A stretch of DNA of 44,799 nt from an uncultured Collinsella sp. (GTDB taxonomy: Bacteria > Actinomycetota > Coriobacteriia > Coriobacteriales > Coriobacteriaceae), in NCBI GenBank assembly GCA_900542155.1, contig UQMD01000020.1, forward strand, positions 1 through 44,799, read 5' to 3'. The translations under genes and the position numbers were made by a program. This document shows positions 7,753-15,716 of this stretch, piece after piece. Under the pieces are notes generated by a model. The model had not been told where the DNA came from. It did no database searches and worked only from the letters and a program-made list of their open reading frames with translations. Within the stretch, counting starts at the first letter, position 1, and each line of letters opens with the position of its first letter.

Positions 7753-9612
7753 ATGGCGATTCTTTTGGGATGCGATTCCATCAGCCTAGAGTTTCCCACC
7801 AAGCATATTTTCGATAGCGTGACGCTCGGCGTGGGCGAGGGCGACCGCATTGGTATCGTCGGTAAAAACGGCGACGGCAAGTCGACGCTGCTGAGTGTAC
7901 TCGCCGGCACGCTGGAACCCGACGACGGCCGCGTGACGCACCGCCGCGGCACGACGATCGGTCTGCTCGGCCAAAAGGACAACCTGGTCGATACCGACAC
8001 CGTGCATCATGCCGTCGTGGGCGACGCGCCCGAGTATGAGTGGGCGTCGAGTCCGCGTACGCGCCAGATTCTGGCCGGCCTCATCAGCGATGTGCCCTGG
8101 GAAGGCACAGTGGGCGAGCTTTCGGGCGGCCAGCGCCGTCGCGTGGACCTCGCGCGCCTGCTGATCGGCGACTACGACGTGCTCATGCTCGACGAGCCCA
8201 CCAACCACCTGGACATGCGTACCATCAACTGGCTTGCGCGTCACTTAAAGGCCCGCTGGCAGCGCGGTCAGGGCGCGATGCTCGTGGTCACGCACGATCG
8301 CTGGTTCTTGGACGAGGTCTGCACCAGCATGTGGGAGGTCCACGACGGCCAGGTCGATCCCTTCGAGGGCGGCTACTCGGCATACATCCTGCAGCGCGTG
8401 GAGCGCGACCGCATGGCCGCCGTCACCGAGGAGCGCCGCCGCAACATGGCGCGCAAGGAGCTCGCGTGGCTGAGCCGCGGCGCCCAGGCCCGTTCCACCA
8501 AGCCCAAGTTTCGCGTGGATGCCGCTCGCGAGCTGATCGCCGACGTGCCGCCCGTGCGTGACGAGCTGGAGCTCAAGCGCCTGGCCGTGAGCCGCCTGGG
8601 CAAGCAGGTTATCGATGTGGTCGACGTGGACGCCGGCTATGCGGATGCCGATGGCACGTCCAAACAGGTGCTCACCGATGTGACCTGGCTCATCGGCGCG
8701 GGCGACCGCTATGGTCTTTTGGGCGAGAACGGCGCCGGCAAGTCGACGCTGCTCGACGTGATCCAGGGCAAGATCGCGCCCCTGCGCGGCCGCGTGAAGA
8801 TCGGCCAGACGGTGCGCTTTGGCGTGCTGTCGCAGCAGCTCGAGGAGCTCGAACCCTACATGGGCGACACGATCCGCGAGGTGCTCAGCCACTATAAGAA
8901 GTACTACGTCATTGACGGCAAGGAGACTTCACCCGAGAAGCTCTGCGAGCGTCTGGGCTTTACGACGCAGCAGCTCTGGAGCCGCATCGGCGATCTTTCG
9001 GGCGGCCAGCGCCGTCGTCTGTCGCTGCTACTGACAATCCTGGACGAGCCCAACGTGCTCATCCTGGACGAGCCCGGCAACGACCTGGATACCGACATGC
9101 TGGCGATTGTCGAGGATCTGCTCGACGGCTGGCCTGGCACGCTGATCCTAGTGACGCACGACCGTTTCCTCATGGAGCGCGTGACCGACCAGCAGTGGGC
9201 GCTGCTCGACGGCCACCTGACGCATATGCCCGGCGGCGTGGATCAGTACCTGCGCCTGTGCAACGCCACCGCCGAGGGCGAGCCCGTGGGCGCGCCGAGC
9301 GCCAAGACCGGCACGTTCGACACCGGCGCCGCAGCGGTTGCGGCCGAAAAGCCCAAGACGAGCGGGCAGCCCAATGGCCTTTCCAACGCCGAACGCCAGA
9401 AGCTTCGCCGCGAGGTGAGTTCGCTCGAGCGCAAGATGGAGACGCAGCGCGCTCGCGTGGAGGAGGCCGAGGCCGCCATGGCCCAGGTCGATCCCACCAA
9501 CTACACGGCGCTGGGCGAGCAGCAGGCAAAGATCGACGAGGCCCACGCCGCCATGGACGAGCTGGAGATGGCGTGGCTCGAGGCGAGCGAAAAGCTCGAG
9601 GGCGAGGAGTAG
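7753..9612 (+). CDS. ABC-F family ATPase (Uup/EttA-like)
   Basis: About 619 residues with two ABC domains and no membrane segment. Domain 1: Walker A GKNGDGKS (residues 37-44), LSGGQRRRVDLARLL, MLDEPTNHLD. Domain 2: GENGAGKST, LSGGQRRRLSLLL, LILDEPGNDLD. In the second Walker B region PGND replaces the more usual PTND/PTNH. After domain 2 comes a linker and a charged C-terminal coiled coil (AERQKLRREVSSLERKMET onward), as in Uup. ABC-F proteins act on ribosomes; some protect against antibiotics, but nothing here shows that role. The ATG at 7753 follows GAAGGAGCAGGG; the HAD gene begins 6 bp after the stop. Confidence 0.92.
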   Translation: MAILLGCDSISLEFPTKHIFDSVTLGVGEGDRIGIVGKNGDGKSTLLSVLAGTLEPDDGRVTHRRGTTIGLLGQKDNLVDTDTVHHAVVGDAPEYEWASSPRTRQILAGLISDVPWEGTVGELSGGQRRRVDLARLLIGDYDVLMLDEPTNHLDMRTINWLARHLKARWQRGQGAMLVVTHDRWFLDEVCTSMWEVHDGQVDPFEGGYSAYILQRVERDRMAAVTEERRRNMARKELAWLSRGAQARSTKPKFRVDAARELIADVPPVRDELELKRLAVSRLGKQVIDVVDVDAGYADADGTSKQVLTDVTWLIGAGDRYGLLGENGAGKSTLLDVIQGKIAPLRGRVKIGQTVRFGVLSQQLEELEPYMGDTIREVLSHYKKYYVIDGKETSPEKLCERLGFTTQQLWSRIGDLSGGQRRRLSLLLTILDEPNVLILDEPGNDLDTDMLAIVEDLLDGWPGTLILVTHDRFLMERVTDQQWALLDGHLTHMPGGVDQYLRLCNATAEGEPVGAPSAKTGTFDTGAAAVAAEKPKTSGQPNGLSNAERQKLRREVSSLERKMETQRARVEEAEAAMAQVDPTNYTALGEQQAKIDEAHAAMDELEMAWLEASEKLEGEE

Positions 9613-9618
9613 ACGAGG

Positions 9619-10389
9619 ATGATCGGGGCCGCGTTTTTCGATATCGACGGCACGCTGCTGAGCTTTAAGACCCACCGGATTCCGGCGTCGGCGCAGCAGG
9701 TGCTCGACAGCTTTCACGAGCAGGGGATTGCGTGCGTGATCGCTACGGGCCGTCCGACCTACCAGATGCCGGACTGGCTGTTCGACCTTGGCTGGGATGC
9801 GTACATTACGCTTTCGGGTCAGCATTGCTTTGATGCCGAGGGGGTTTACCGCAGCTGCCCGATCGATCCGGACGATGTTGCGGTGATCGTGGACCAGGTG
9901 GCTCAGGGGCGTTACGACTCGCTGTGCATGCAGGGCGAGAATTCGTTTGTGAACCGCCTGTCCGAGCGCGTGGTGACGGCCGGTAGCAACGCGGGAATCG
10001 TCTACCACGAGGAGCCGTTTGAGCGCGCCTTTGACGCACCGGTCTACCAGTTCTGCGCCTTTGTGGACCCGGCCGACGAGCATATCGTGACTGATGCCGT
10101 GTCGCATTCGCTCACCACGCGCTGGTGCGATCTGTTCTGCGATATTATTCCCGCTAACGGCGGCAAGGACCTGGGCGTGGCGGCGACGCTGGAGCGCTTG
10201 GGCATCGACGCGAGCGAGGCGATCGCCTTTGGCGATGGCGAGAACGACCTGTCGATGTTCTCGGCCGTGGGCACAAGTGTGGCCATGGGCAACGCGCAGG
10301 ATACCGTGAAGGCCGCGGCGACCTACGTTACGACCGCCGTAGACGACGACGGCATTTACAACGCCGCCAAGCACTTTGGGCTTGTTTAG
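9619..10389 (+). CDS. Cof-type HAD-IIB phosphatase
   Basis: About 256 residues. Motif I is FFDIDGTLLSF, motif II falls in CVIATGRPTYQ, the conserved Lys is in PANGGKDLGVAATLERLGI, and motif IV is AFGDGENDLSMFSAVGTSVAMGNA, the standard Cof/YidA pattern with a C2B cap. Such enzymes remove phosphate from sugar phosphates or related metabolites; the substrate is unknown. It starts 6 bp after the ABC-F stop and is probably cotranscribed with it. Confidence 0.9.
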   Translation: MIGAAFFDIDGTLLSFKTHRIPASAQQVLDSFHEQGIACVIATGRPTYQMPDWLFDLGWDAYITLSGQHCFDAEGVYRSCPIDPDDVAVIVDQVAQGRYDSLCMQGENSFVNRLSERVVTAGSNAGIVYHEEPFERAFDAPVYQFCAFVDPADEHIVTDAVSHSLTTRWCDLFCDIIPANGGKDLGVAATLERLGIDASEAIAFGDGENDLSMFSAVGTSVAMGNAQDTVKAAATYVTTAVDDDGIYNAAKHFGLV

Positions 10390-10397
10390 CTGCGGAT

Positions 10398-10450
10398 TCG
10401 GCACTCGGGGACGTTCCTTTTCTGCCGGCAGTTGGGGACACTCCTTGCGA
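10398..10450. repeat. Partial GGGGACGTTCC-type repeat
   Basis: The stretch CGGCACTCGGGGACGTTCC followed by GCCGGCAGTTGGGGACACTCC matches one arm of the perfect hairpin at 35586-35645. It appears to be a decayed copy lacking the complementary arm. Confidence 0.6.
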
Positions 10451-10513
10451 GCGTGTCATCGCTCCGCTTCTGTGCTGCGCATTTTGTGAAACGCGGTTAA
10501 CTTTTTAAACAAC

Positions 10514-10535
10514 GTAGTAAGACATGGGCAACTTT
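10514..10535. promoter_or_regulatory. Possible regulator site upstream of the DtxR-like gene
   Basis: This 22-nt stretch shares TAGT and CATGGGCAACT, at the same spacing, with the better palindrome at 17082-17103 upstream of the ArsP_2 exporter. Its own dyad symmetry is weak (about 5 of 11 pairs). Just downstream, ACTTTTG (10531) and CAAAAGT (10555) form a further 7-bp inverted pair. Either could be an autoregulatory site. Confidence 0.25.
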
Positions 10536-10600
10536 TGAGGTAAAGTAAATCAGGCAAAAGTATCCAAAGGCTAACTAGAAGCCATCGCGAAAGGCGGCCC

Positions 10601-11800
10601 ATGGCCCTACGTGAATCTGGAGAAGACTATCTCGAATCGATCTACGTTCTGTCGCAGCGCCAAGGCACGGTGCGCTCAATCGACGTCTCTGAATACCTGG
10701 GTGTGACCAAGGCGAGCGTCTCTAAAGCCATGGCGGCCTTGGAGAGCACCGGCTACGTGGAGATGGGCAAACGCGACGTGCATCTGACGGAACGCGGTCT
10801 TGAGGTTGCCCGTCAAATGTGGGAGCGCCACTGCTTTTTTGTAGGTCTGCTAGAGGACGCAGGCGTAACGCCCGAGGTCGCGTCGCAAGAGGGCTGCCAC
10901 ATGGAGCACTGCCTGAGCGAGGAGAGTTTCGAGAAGCTAAGGTCGATGCTGGGACGGGACAGCGACCGGGACCAGCAGCCCCGCCAACCAAGTCCAACTC
11001 AGACAAGGAACCCCGCCAGCAAGCGATGCCCAAGAACCGCCAGCAACGTTACCGCAGGCCGGGACCGGGCTTGGTTTTTGAAAACACTCCGCAGACCAGA
11101 AGCGCCCCCGTTCGTAGCTCCGAAGGAGCAGAACGGGGGCGCTTCATTGGTCGAGGACGTTTTCAAAACCAAGCCCGGTCCCGGCCGGAGGGACCACAGG
11201 CGCTACAGGTTCTTGACACCCATCGCGCGCATGGCGTTCAGGATAGCGATGATCGCCACGCCTACGTCGCCAAAGACGGCAAGCCACATATTGGCGATAC
11301 CCAGCGCTGCCAGCACAAGGATCAGCAGCTTAATGCCCAGCGCAAAGATTATGTTCTGCCAAACAATCGACATGGTCTTGCGCGCCACGCGGATCGCGCG
11401 GGAAATGTTGGACGGCTTGTCGTCCATCAGCACCACGTCGGCGGCCTCGATCGCGGCGTCGGAGCCCATGGCGCCCATGGCAATGCCCACATCGGCGCGC
11501 GTAAGCACAGGAGCGTCGTTGATACCGTCGCCGACAAAGGCGAGCTTGCCCTTGCCACTTTCGGCCGCGAGTAGCGCCTCAACGCGCTCGACCTTGTCGC
11601 CCGGCAGGAGCTGCGCGTGGAACTCGTCGAGACCGAGTTGCTTGGCCACAGACGCTGCAACCTCCTCGCGGTCGCCCGTGAGCATGACGGTGCGGTTGAT
11701 ACCGGCGGCATGCAGGTCGCGAATCGTTTGCTCCGCATCGGCCTTAACGGTGTCTGCAATCACGATGTGGCCGGCGTACACGCCGTCAACGAGCACGTGA
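10601..11800 (+). CDS. DtxR/MntR-type metal-dependent repressor lacking a normal stop codon
   Basis: Residues 1 to about 120 are a clear DtxR-family module: ESGEDYLESIYVLSQ, the winged helix with DVSEYLGVTKASVSKAMAALESTGYV, LTERGLEVA, and the metal-binding segment SQEGCHMEHCLSEESFEKL. Small members of this family usually stop near here. Instead the frame stays open through low-complexity sequence (GRDSDRDQQPRQPSPT), through the giant hairpin at 11057-11186 and 598 bases antisense into the P-type ATPase gene, stopping only at 11800. One base out of frame there is a TAA right after SFEK (10937-10939), so a small indel may have removed the native end. The ATG follows AAAGGCGG. Function probably covers 10601 to about 10975 only. 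Confidence 0.6.
   Translation: MALRESGEDYLESIYVLSQRQGTVRSIDVSEYLGVTKASVSKAMAALESTGYVEMGKRDVHLTERGLEVARQMWERHCFFVGLLEDAGVTPEVASQEGCHMEHCLSEESFEKLRSMLGRDSDRDQQPRQPSPTQTRNPASKRCPRTASNVTAGRDRAWFLKTLRRPEAPPFVAPKEQNGGASLVEDVFKTKPGPGRRDHRRYRFLTPIARMAFRIAMIATPTSPKTASHILAIPSAASTRISSLMPSAKIMFCQTIDMVLRATRIAREMLDGLSSISTTSAASIAASEPMAPMAMPTSARVSTGASLIPSPTKASLPLPLSAASSASTRSTLSPGRSCAWNSSRPSCLATDAATSSRSPVSMTVRLIPAACRSRIVCSASALTVSAITMWPAYTPSTST
11057..11186. repeat. About 130-nt three-tier hairpin between convergent genes
   Basis: Outer arms 11057-11085 and 11159-11186 are complementary except for one extra T. Inside them GAAGCGCCCCCGTTC pairs with GAACGGGGGCGCTTC, and at the tip GCTCC-GAA-GGAGC closes. It lies between the DtxR-like gene and the convergent P-type ATPase gene (stop at 11203), so it may end both transcripts, but neither side has the T-run of a standard terminator. 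Confidence 0.85.
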
Positions 11801-13155
11801 AGGATCGTGCCGACAACCTCACAGTCCGGTGCTTCAACGCCGGCCGCGGCGAGCATCTTGGCGTTGCCAACGACGACGTGCTTGCCGTCGATGGTTGCCG
11901 TCACGCCGTGGCCCGCGTCGTTGGCGGAGTCGCTCACGCGCTTGGGGTCGACCTCGCCCTGGTAGGCGTCGCGCACGGACTGCGCGATGGGGTGATCGGA
12001 GAACGACTCAGAAAGGGCTGTGACTTCGAGCAGCGACTGCTCGGTATAGCCAGCCTCGGGGTGCACCGCGACGACCGAGAACGTGCCGTTGGTGAGCGTG
12101 CCGGTTTTGTCGAAGACGACGGTGTCCACGTCGGCGAGCGTCTCGAGGTAGTTAGAACCCTTGATGAGAACGCCCAGCTTGGACGCGCCGCCGATGCCGC
12201 CAAAAAAGCTCAACGGTACGCTGATCACGAGGGCGCACGGGCAGCTGACGACCAGGAAGGTCAGGCCGCGCAGGATCCAATCGGACCAAGCACCGGTGAC
12301 CAAGCCGCCGCCAAGCGCGAGCACCGCGGCCGCGCCGGTGACGGCGGGGGTGTAGACGCGGGCAAAGCGCGTGATGAAGTTCTCGGTGCGCGCCTTCTTT
12401 TCGCTGGCATTCTCCACGAGCTCCAGGACGCGCGCGACGGTGGACTCGCCAAACGGCTTGGTGGTGCGCACGTGGATGAGGCCCGTCATGTTGATGCAAC
12501 CGCTGATGATATCGTCGCCGGTTTTGGCCGGACGGGGGACTGACTCGCCAGTAAGGGCGGCGGTATCGAGCTGTGTCTCGCCTTCGACGATGATGCCGTC
12601 GATGGGCACGCGCTCGCCAGGCTTGACGACGATGACGGTGCCGACGGCGATGTCATCGGGGAAGACTTGCTCGAGCGTGCCGTCGGGCTGCTCGACGTTA
12701 GCGTAGTCGGGCGCGATGTCCATCATGGCACTGATCGACTTGCGGCTCTTGCCCACGGCGTATGCCTGGAACAGCTCGCCGACCTGGTAGAACAGCATGA
12801 CGGCGGCGCCTTCGGCCATGTGCGGGTCGGTATCGGGGAAGAGCACCATGGCAAACGCGCCGATGGTCGCGACGGCCATAAGGAAACTCTCGTCGAAGGC
12901 CTTGCCGCGGCGGATGTTGTTGAACGCCTTTTGGAGCACGTCGTAGCCGGCAATTAGGAACGGCACCAGGAACAGCACGAAGCTGGCGTAGATGTTGCCG
13001 GGCTCCCCAAATGCGATAGTGAGGGCGCCGAGCTCGTCGAGGGCATAAACAACGGCAAAAATGCCCAGTGCTACCAGGATGCGGTTGCGCTTATGCTCAA
13101 GGGACTCTCTCTTCTTGCGCTTCTTCTTTTTCTTTTTGGGATCGGCGGCTGTCAT
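11203..13155 (-). CDS. P1B-type zinc/cadmium/lead-exporting ATPase (ZntA/CadA-like)
   Basis: About 650 residues. Motifs: TGES (202-205), the metal-binding CPC in SCPCALV (305-307), phosphorylation site DKTGT (349-353), the P1B hallmark HP in SDHPIAQ, MLTGD (491-495) and GDGINDAP (542-549). The last helix region NMWLAVFGDVGV has the Asp found in Zn/Cd/Pb pumps, which argues against a copper pump. The usual N-terminal metal-binding domain is missing and is replaced by a lysine-rich leader; a separate HMA protein is encoded just upstream. It should export excess metal from the cytoplasm. An ArsR-type operator lies at 13178-13199. Confidence 0.93.
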   Translation of the reverse strand: MTAADPKKKKKKRKKRESLEHKRNRILVALGIFAVVYALDELGALTIAFGEPGNIYASFVLFLVPFLIAGYDVLQKAFNNIRRGKAFDESFLMAVATIGAFAMVLFPDTDPHMAEGAAVMLFYQVGELFQAYAVGKSRKSISAMMDIAPDYANVEQPDGTLEQVFPDDIAVGTVIVVKPGERVPIDGIIVEGETQLDTAALTGESVPRPAKTGDDIISGCINMTGLIHVRTTKPFGESTVARVLELVENASEKKARTENFITRFARVYTPAVTGAAAVLALGGGLVTGAWSDWILRGLTFLVVSCPCALVISVPLSFFGGIGGASKLGVLIKGSNYLETLADVDTVVFDKTGTLTNGTFSVVAVHPEAGYTEQSLLEVTALSESFSDHPIAQSVRDAYQGEVDPKRVSDSANDAGHGVTATIDGKHVVVGNAKMLAAAGVEAPDCEVVGTILHVLVDGVYAGHIVIADTVKADAEQTIRDLHAAGINRTVMLTGDREEVAASVAKQLGLDEFHAQLLPGDKVERVEALLAAESGKGKLAFVGDGINDAPVLTRADVGIAMGAMGSDAAIEAADVVLMDDKPSNISRAIRVARKTMSIVWQNIIFALGIKLLILVLAALGIANMWLAVFGDVGVAIIAILNAMRAMGVKNL

Positions 13156-13177
13156 GATTCAAACCTCTCATTTGAGT

Positions 13178-13199
13178 TTATGAACACTCGCTCATATAA
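13178..13199. promoter_or_regulatory. ArsR/SmtB-type operator upstream of the exporter ATPase
   Basis: TTATGAACACTCGCTCATATAA closely matches the two operators at 13917-13936 and 13952-13971 (ATATGAACATGCGCTCATAT). It lies 23 bp upstream of the ATPase start, so the repressor gene at 13537 probably controls the ATPase separately from its own promoter. Confidence 0.75.
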
Positions 13200-13254
13200 T
13201 TTCGCGAGCAAAGGCCGCGGCAAGCGCGGCCTCGCAGGTCAACGTATGCGCGGG

Positions 13255-13473
13255 TTAGAGAATGATCTCGCAGTCCGGCTCGGCGTCGGCGGTGAACTCA
13301 ACGACGCGGTCCAGGACCTCGTCGAACTTGGCGTCGTCGGCCTCGAGCGTCAGCTTCTGGGTCATAAAGTTGACCGAAACGGACTTGACGCCCTCGAGCT
13401 TGGCAAGTTCGTCCTGAAGCTCGCGCGCGCAGTTGGCGCAATCGATCTCGTCGAGCTTGAACTGCTTTTTCAT
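13255..13473 (-). CDS. Small HMA-domain metal-binding protein (detached ATPase domain)
   Basis: A 72-residue protein that is a single heavy-metal-associated domain. The site is DCANC (residues 11-15), followed by ARELQDELAKLEGVKSVSVNF and a second beta-alpha-beta half. An Asp just before the CxxC is typical of Zn/Cd/Pb pumps rather than copper chaperones, which usually have MxCxxC. It probably hands metal to the ATPase that lies 99 bp downstream and lacks its own HMA domain. Start is the ATG at 13473, after GGAAAGGAACC. Confidence 0.9.
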   Translation of the reverse strand: MKKQFKLDEIDCANCARELQDELAKLEGVKSVSVNFMTQKLTLEADDAKFDEVLDRVVEFTADAEPDCEIIL

Positions 13474-13536
13474 GGTGGGTTCCTTTCCCTGTGTTAGCGG
13501 CCTGGGTGCCGGCCGCGCTGATACCGTGGTTGATTG

Positions 13537-13902
13537 CTATTCGCAGATATGGCTCATGCCCTGGTTAAGCATGGTGTAGACGTGATCGTCGGCGAGCGAG
13601 TAGAGAATGTTGCGGCCGTCGCGGCGGAACTTGACCAGGTGCGACTGCTTAAGCGTGCGCAGCTGGTGCGATACTGCCGACTGCGAGGTTGCGGTCGCTT
13701 CGGCGATGTCAGCCACGCAGAGCTCGCGGCCCATGAGGGCATAGAGGATCTTGATGCGTGTGGTGTCGCTGAAGACCTTGAACAGGTCGGCCAGGTCGTA
13801 CAACAGCTCCTCGTCGGGAAGGTCCTCGGGCGAGCAGGTGGTGGGGACGATCAGCTCGGTGGCCTCGATGCCAGTCTTTGTTTCATCAGCGTGGCTGCTC
13901 AT
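13537..13902 (-). CDS. ArsR/SmtB-family zinc-responsive repressor
   Basis: About 121 residues. The winged helix reads DLFKVFSDTTRIKILYAL ... DIAEATATSQSAVSHQLRTLKQSHLV. The C-terminal helix carries D105-x-H107-x10-H118-x2-E121, the alpha-5 zinc site of SmtB and CzrA. A Cys in RELCVAD (Cys62) is where CadC-type sensors place their alpha-3N ligand, and Cys23 lies in the N-terminal arm, so a second, softer metal site is possible. Without metal it should bind the three operators here and repress its own gene and the exporter. The ATG follows AAAGGATG. Confidence 0.93.
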   Translation of the reverse strand: MSSHADETKTGIEATELIVPTTCSPEDLPDEELLYDLADLFKVFSDTTRIKILYALMGRELCVADIAEATATSQSAVSHQLRTLKQSHLVKFRRDGRNILYSLADDHVYTMLNQGMSHICE

Positions 13903-13916
13903 TGCAACATCCTTTC

Positions 13917-13976
13917 ATATGAACATGCGCTCATATAACTTACTTCCGATTATATGAGCGCATGTTCATATGTCAA
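13917..13976 (-). promoter_or_regulatory. Promoter of the ArsR gene with two repressor operators
   Basis: Reading the minus strand: -35 TTGACA (13976-13971), 16-bp spacer, -10 TATAAT (13954-13949). One operator (13952-13971) fills the spacer, so bound repressor would block RNA polymerase. A second, inverted operator (13917-13936) lies between the promoter and the ribosome site. Both are 20-nt imperfect palindromes of the ATATGAAC...CTCATAT type. Confidence 0.85.
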
Positions 13977-14055
13977 TACTATTTACGTTAATTTCGATGA
14001 CTGCTTGCCGCCTCTGCGATTTTCTGCGGGTTGGGAGACATCGACGCAATGCTCG

Positions 14056-14269
14056 CCAACATATTTCGAGATGTTCGGCCAGCATGCTAAGAAAGCCACC
14101 TTGAGAAGCATTAGAACTGTTCATATTTGTACTTTATCGTGTTAAATACCGCGAGAATCAGTTCTTCCTCTACGGGAGTTCCTGCAGAATCAGTTTTATC
14201 TAAAGTTATATTGAGCATTGCTGCAGCCAATCTGGCACATCGGTGACCGAATAAGTCGAAAAATGTAGG
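14056..14269. repeat. Inverted pair of a 27-nt motif that reads PTxFExFG in one frame
   Basis: Copy A (14056-14082, plus strand) reads PTYFEMFGQ and copy B (14243-14269, minus strand) reads PTFFDLFGH. The copies differ mostly at third codon positions or by conservative changes. This pair lies just past the 3' end of the gene at 14292-15500. The gap 13903-14291 otherwise contains only the ArsR promoter; no convincing full gene was found. Confidence 0.65.
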
Positions 14270-14291
14270 TGGACATCCGCAGAGATCGCCT

Positions 14292-15500
14292 TTAGAAGAG
14301 CGAATTCTCAATTAGATCAATAATCGTGTCGTCTTCCGTGCGGTTTTCATCGATTTTTGCGAACATGTCGCATTCCCAAGGCCCATTGATTTCCTCAGCA
14401 AGGGCCCCGACGTGTTGCATGTCGTCGGGTTCTGGCACATCGTTGATGCTCGGGTCATCAGCTTGCGGATATTGGCTTGCAATTTCGCGCTTGGCGGCCT
14501 CTTCTTCTTTGAGTGTCTCCAGGACGCGGCGACCGTATTCGAAGTAGCGCCGCAAGACAAATTGACGAAGAGTTTCTTGCAGGATGGCGAAGTTATCCGG
14601 GAGTCGACCGGGCCATATCTTCTCGCGAATGCGAATCGCTTCCATGACCCGCCTAAAAGCGGACTGCTTGAAAAACGAATGACGACTAACTGTGATAACG
14701 GCATATCCCATGTTTCGCAGCGTGTTTCGGCGTTCCTCGTCAATTGATTGCTGTTCGGGCTCGTCGTGGTAAAAGCCGTTGTATTCGATATCGGTCATCG
14801 AATTTTCGAGCAGCGCGTCGAGGTAGAAAACCGTCCGTCGCGTTAGGGCGGCGTATCTTTTGGGGACTGGGATCGGATAGTCCGTTTTGATAGCGCGTAT
14901 GGCTAAGCCACCCATTGACTTGGGCATTGTCAGCATCATGACAAACGCCGTTTCGAGTGGGGAGCGACAGCCTTCGCGTACATAAGAAAGTGCCTTAAGT
15001 GCTTTATTAGATCCACGATACCCCGATGCCTCTGAAAAGAAGGCTCTGAGCTCTTCAACGCTGGTTAGGGCTGGGCGCTCGCGATATTGAGTTTCGTCGG
15101 ACGTTCCAAGCGCGTAGGAGCCGCAGATTTCAAAGTAATACTCAACGAGCTCCGAAAGGTTGAGGTCGGCTGCTGCTTCTAACGCGCACAGCTTGATATC
15201 GACGATGTAGACGTTCGGCTCGAGTTCTAGGTAGCTTTCTGCATCAAACGTATAGCGCGTGCAGTGGCAGATGCAGCCCTTGCGGTGCCTTTTGGCATTA
15301 TTGGAAAACGTCAGCACATGGATGCTTTCAGAATCGACATTCTTTCTGTTGAGCCATGCTCGCGCCGCTTCCAGGTTGGACGTGGTCGGCGCAGACACCT
15401 TGATCTTTTCCATAGATATGGGATCGGTCGCGTGGCTTGCGAGCGAGTTGACTGTTTGGTATACAGCGCGTGCCGTGGTATGTGACAGAACGATTCCCAT
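14292..15500 (-). CDS. AbiEi-like protein with C-terminal DUF559-like (PD-(D/E)XK) domain
   Basis: About 402 residues, not identifiable with a named gene. The start (VLSHTTARAVYQ) resembles AbiEi-type domains, and the middle segment DIKLCALEAAADLNLSELVEYYFEICGSYAL resembles their SPE/ELCGxY region. The C-terminal half shows a nuclease-like pattern: an Asp in VFYLDALL, a Glu in DIEYNGFYHDE, then DEERRNTLRNMGYAVITVSRHSF, as in DUF559/Vsr-like folds. The last 80 residues are acidic and low in complexity. It shares its layout with the gene at 23805-24854. No ribosome site is visible before the ATG at 15500. A role in defence or DNA processing is inference only. Confidence 0.75.
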   Translation of the reverse strand: MGIVLSHTTARAVYQTVNSLASHATDPISMEKIKVSAPTTSNLEAARAWLNRKNVDSESIHVLTFSNNAKRHRKGCICHCTRYTFDAESYLELEPNVYIVDIKLCALEAAADLNLSELVEYYFEICGSYALGTSDETQYRERPALTSVEELRAFFSEASGYRGSNKALKALSYVREGCRSPLETAFVMMLTMPKSMGGLAIRAIKTDYPIPVPKRYAALTRRTVFYLDALLENSMTDIEYNGFYHDEPEQQSIDEERRNTLRNMGYAVITVSRHSFFKQSAFRRVMEAIRIREKIWPGRLPDNFAILQETLRQFVLRRYFEYGRRVLETLKEEEAAKREIASQYPQADDPSINDVPEPDDMQHVGALAEEINGPWECDMFAKIDENRTEDDTIIDLIENSLF

Positions 15501-15716
15501 ACGCGCATGATGGCATAGCGGACGCCATATACGCTCGAAACTTCGGGCAACGGTATTGGGGCGCGGCTTATCTTCTGCGAACGGTGGGTTTTTGAGCTGT
15601 CGTATTGAGGGGGGCAGCTTCGGCTGGGGAGGTTTCTGTCGGCTGCCCCATTTTGGTGAACTTTAGTTGCGGATTCGTAGCTTCTAAGCGTTTTTGCCGA
15701 CCGCTCAGATGCCTCA

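Noticed and set aside
14111..14311. 66-codon minus-strand frame containing PTFFDLFGH, overlapping the end of the AbiEi-like gene
   Set aside because: It needs a TTG start without ribosome site, and the other copies of the motif are not in matching frames; kept as a repeat observation only.
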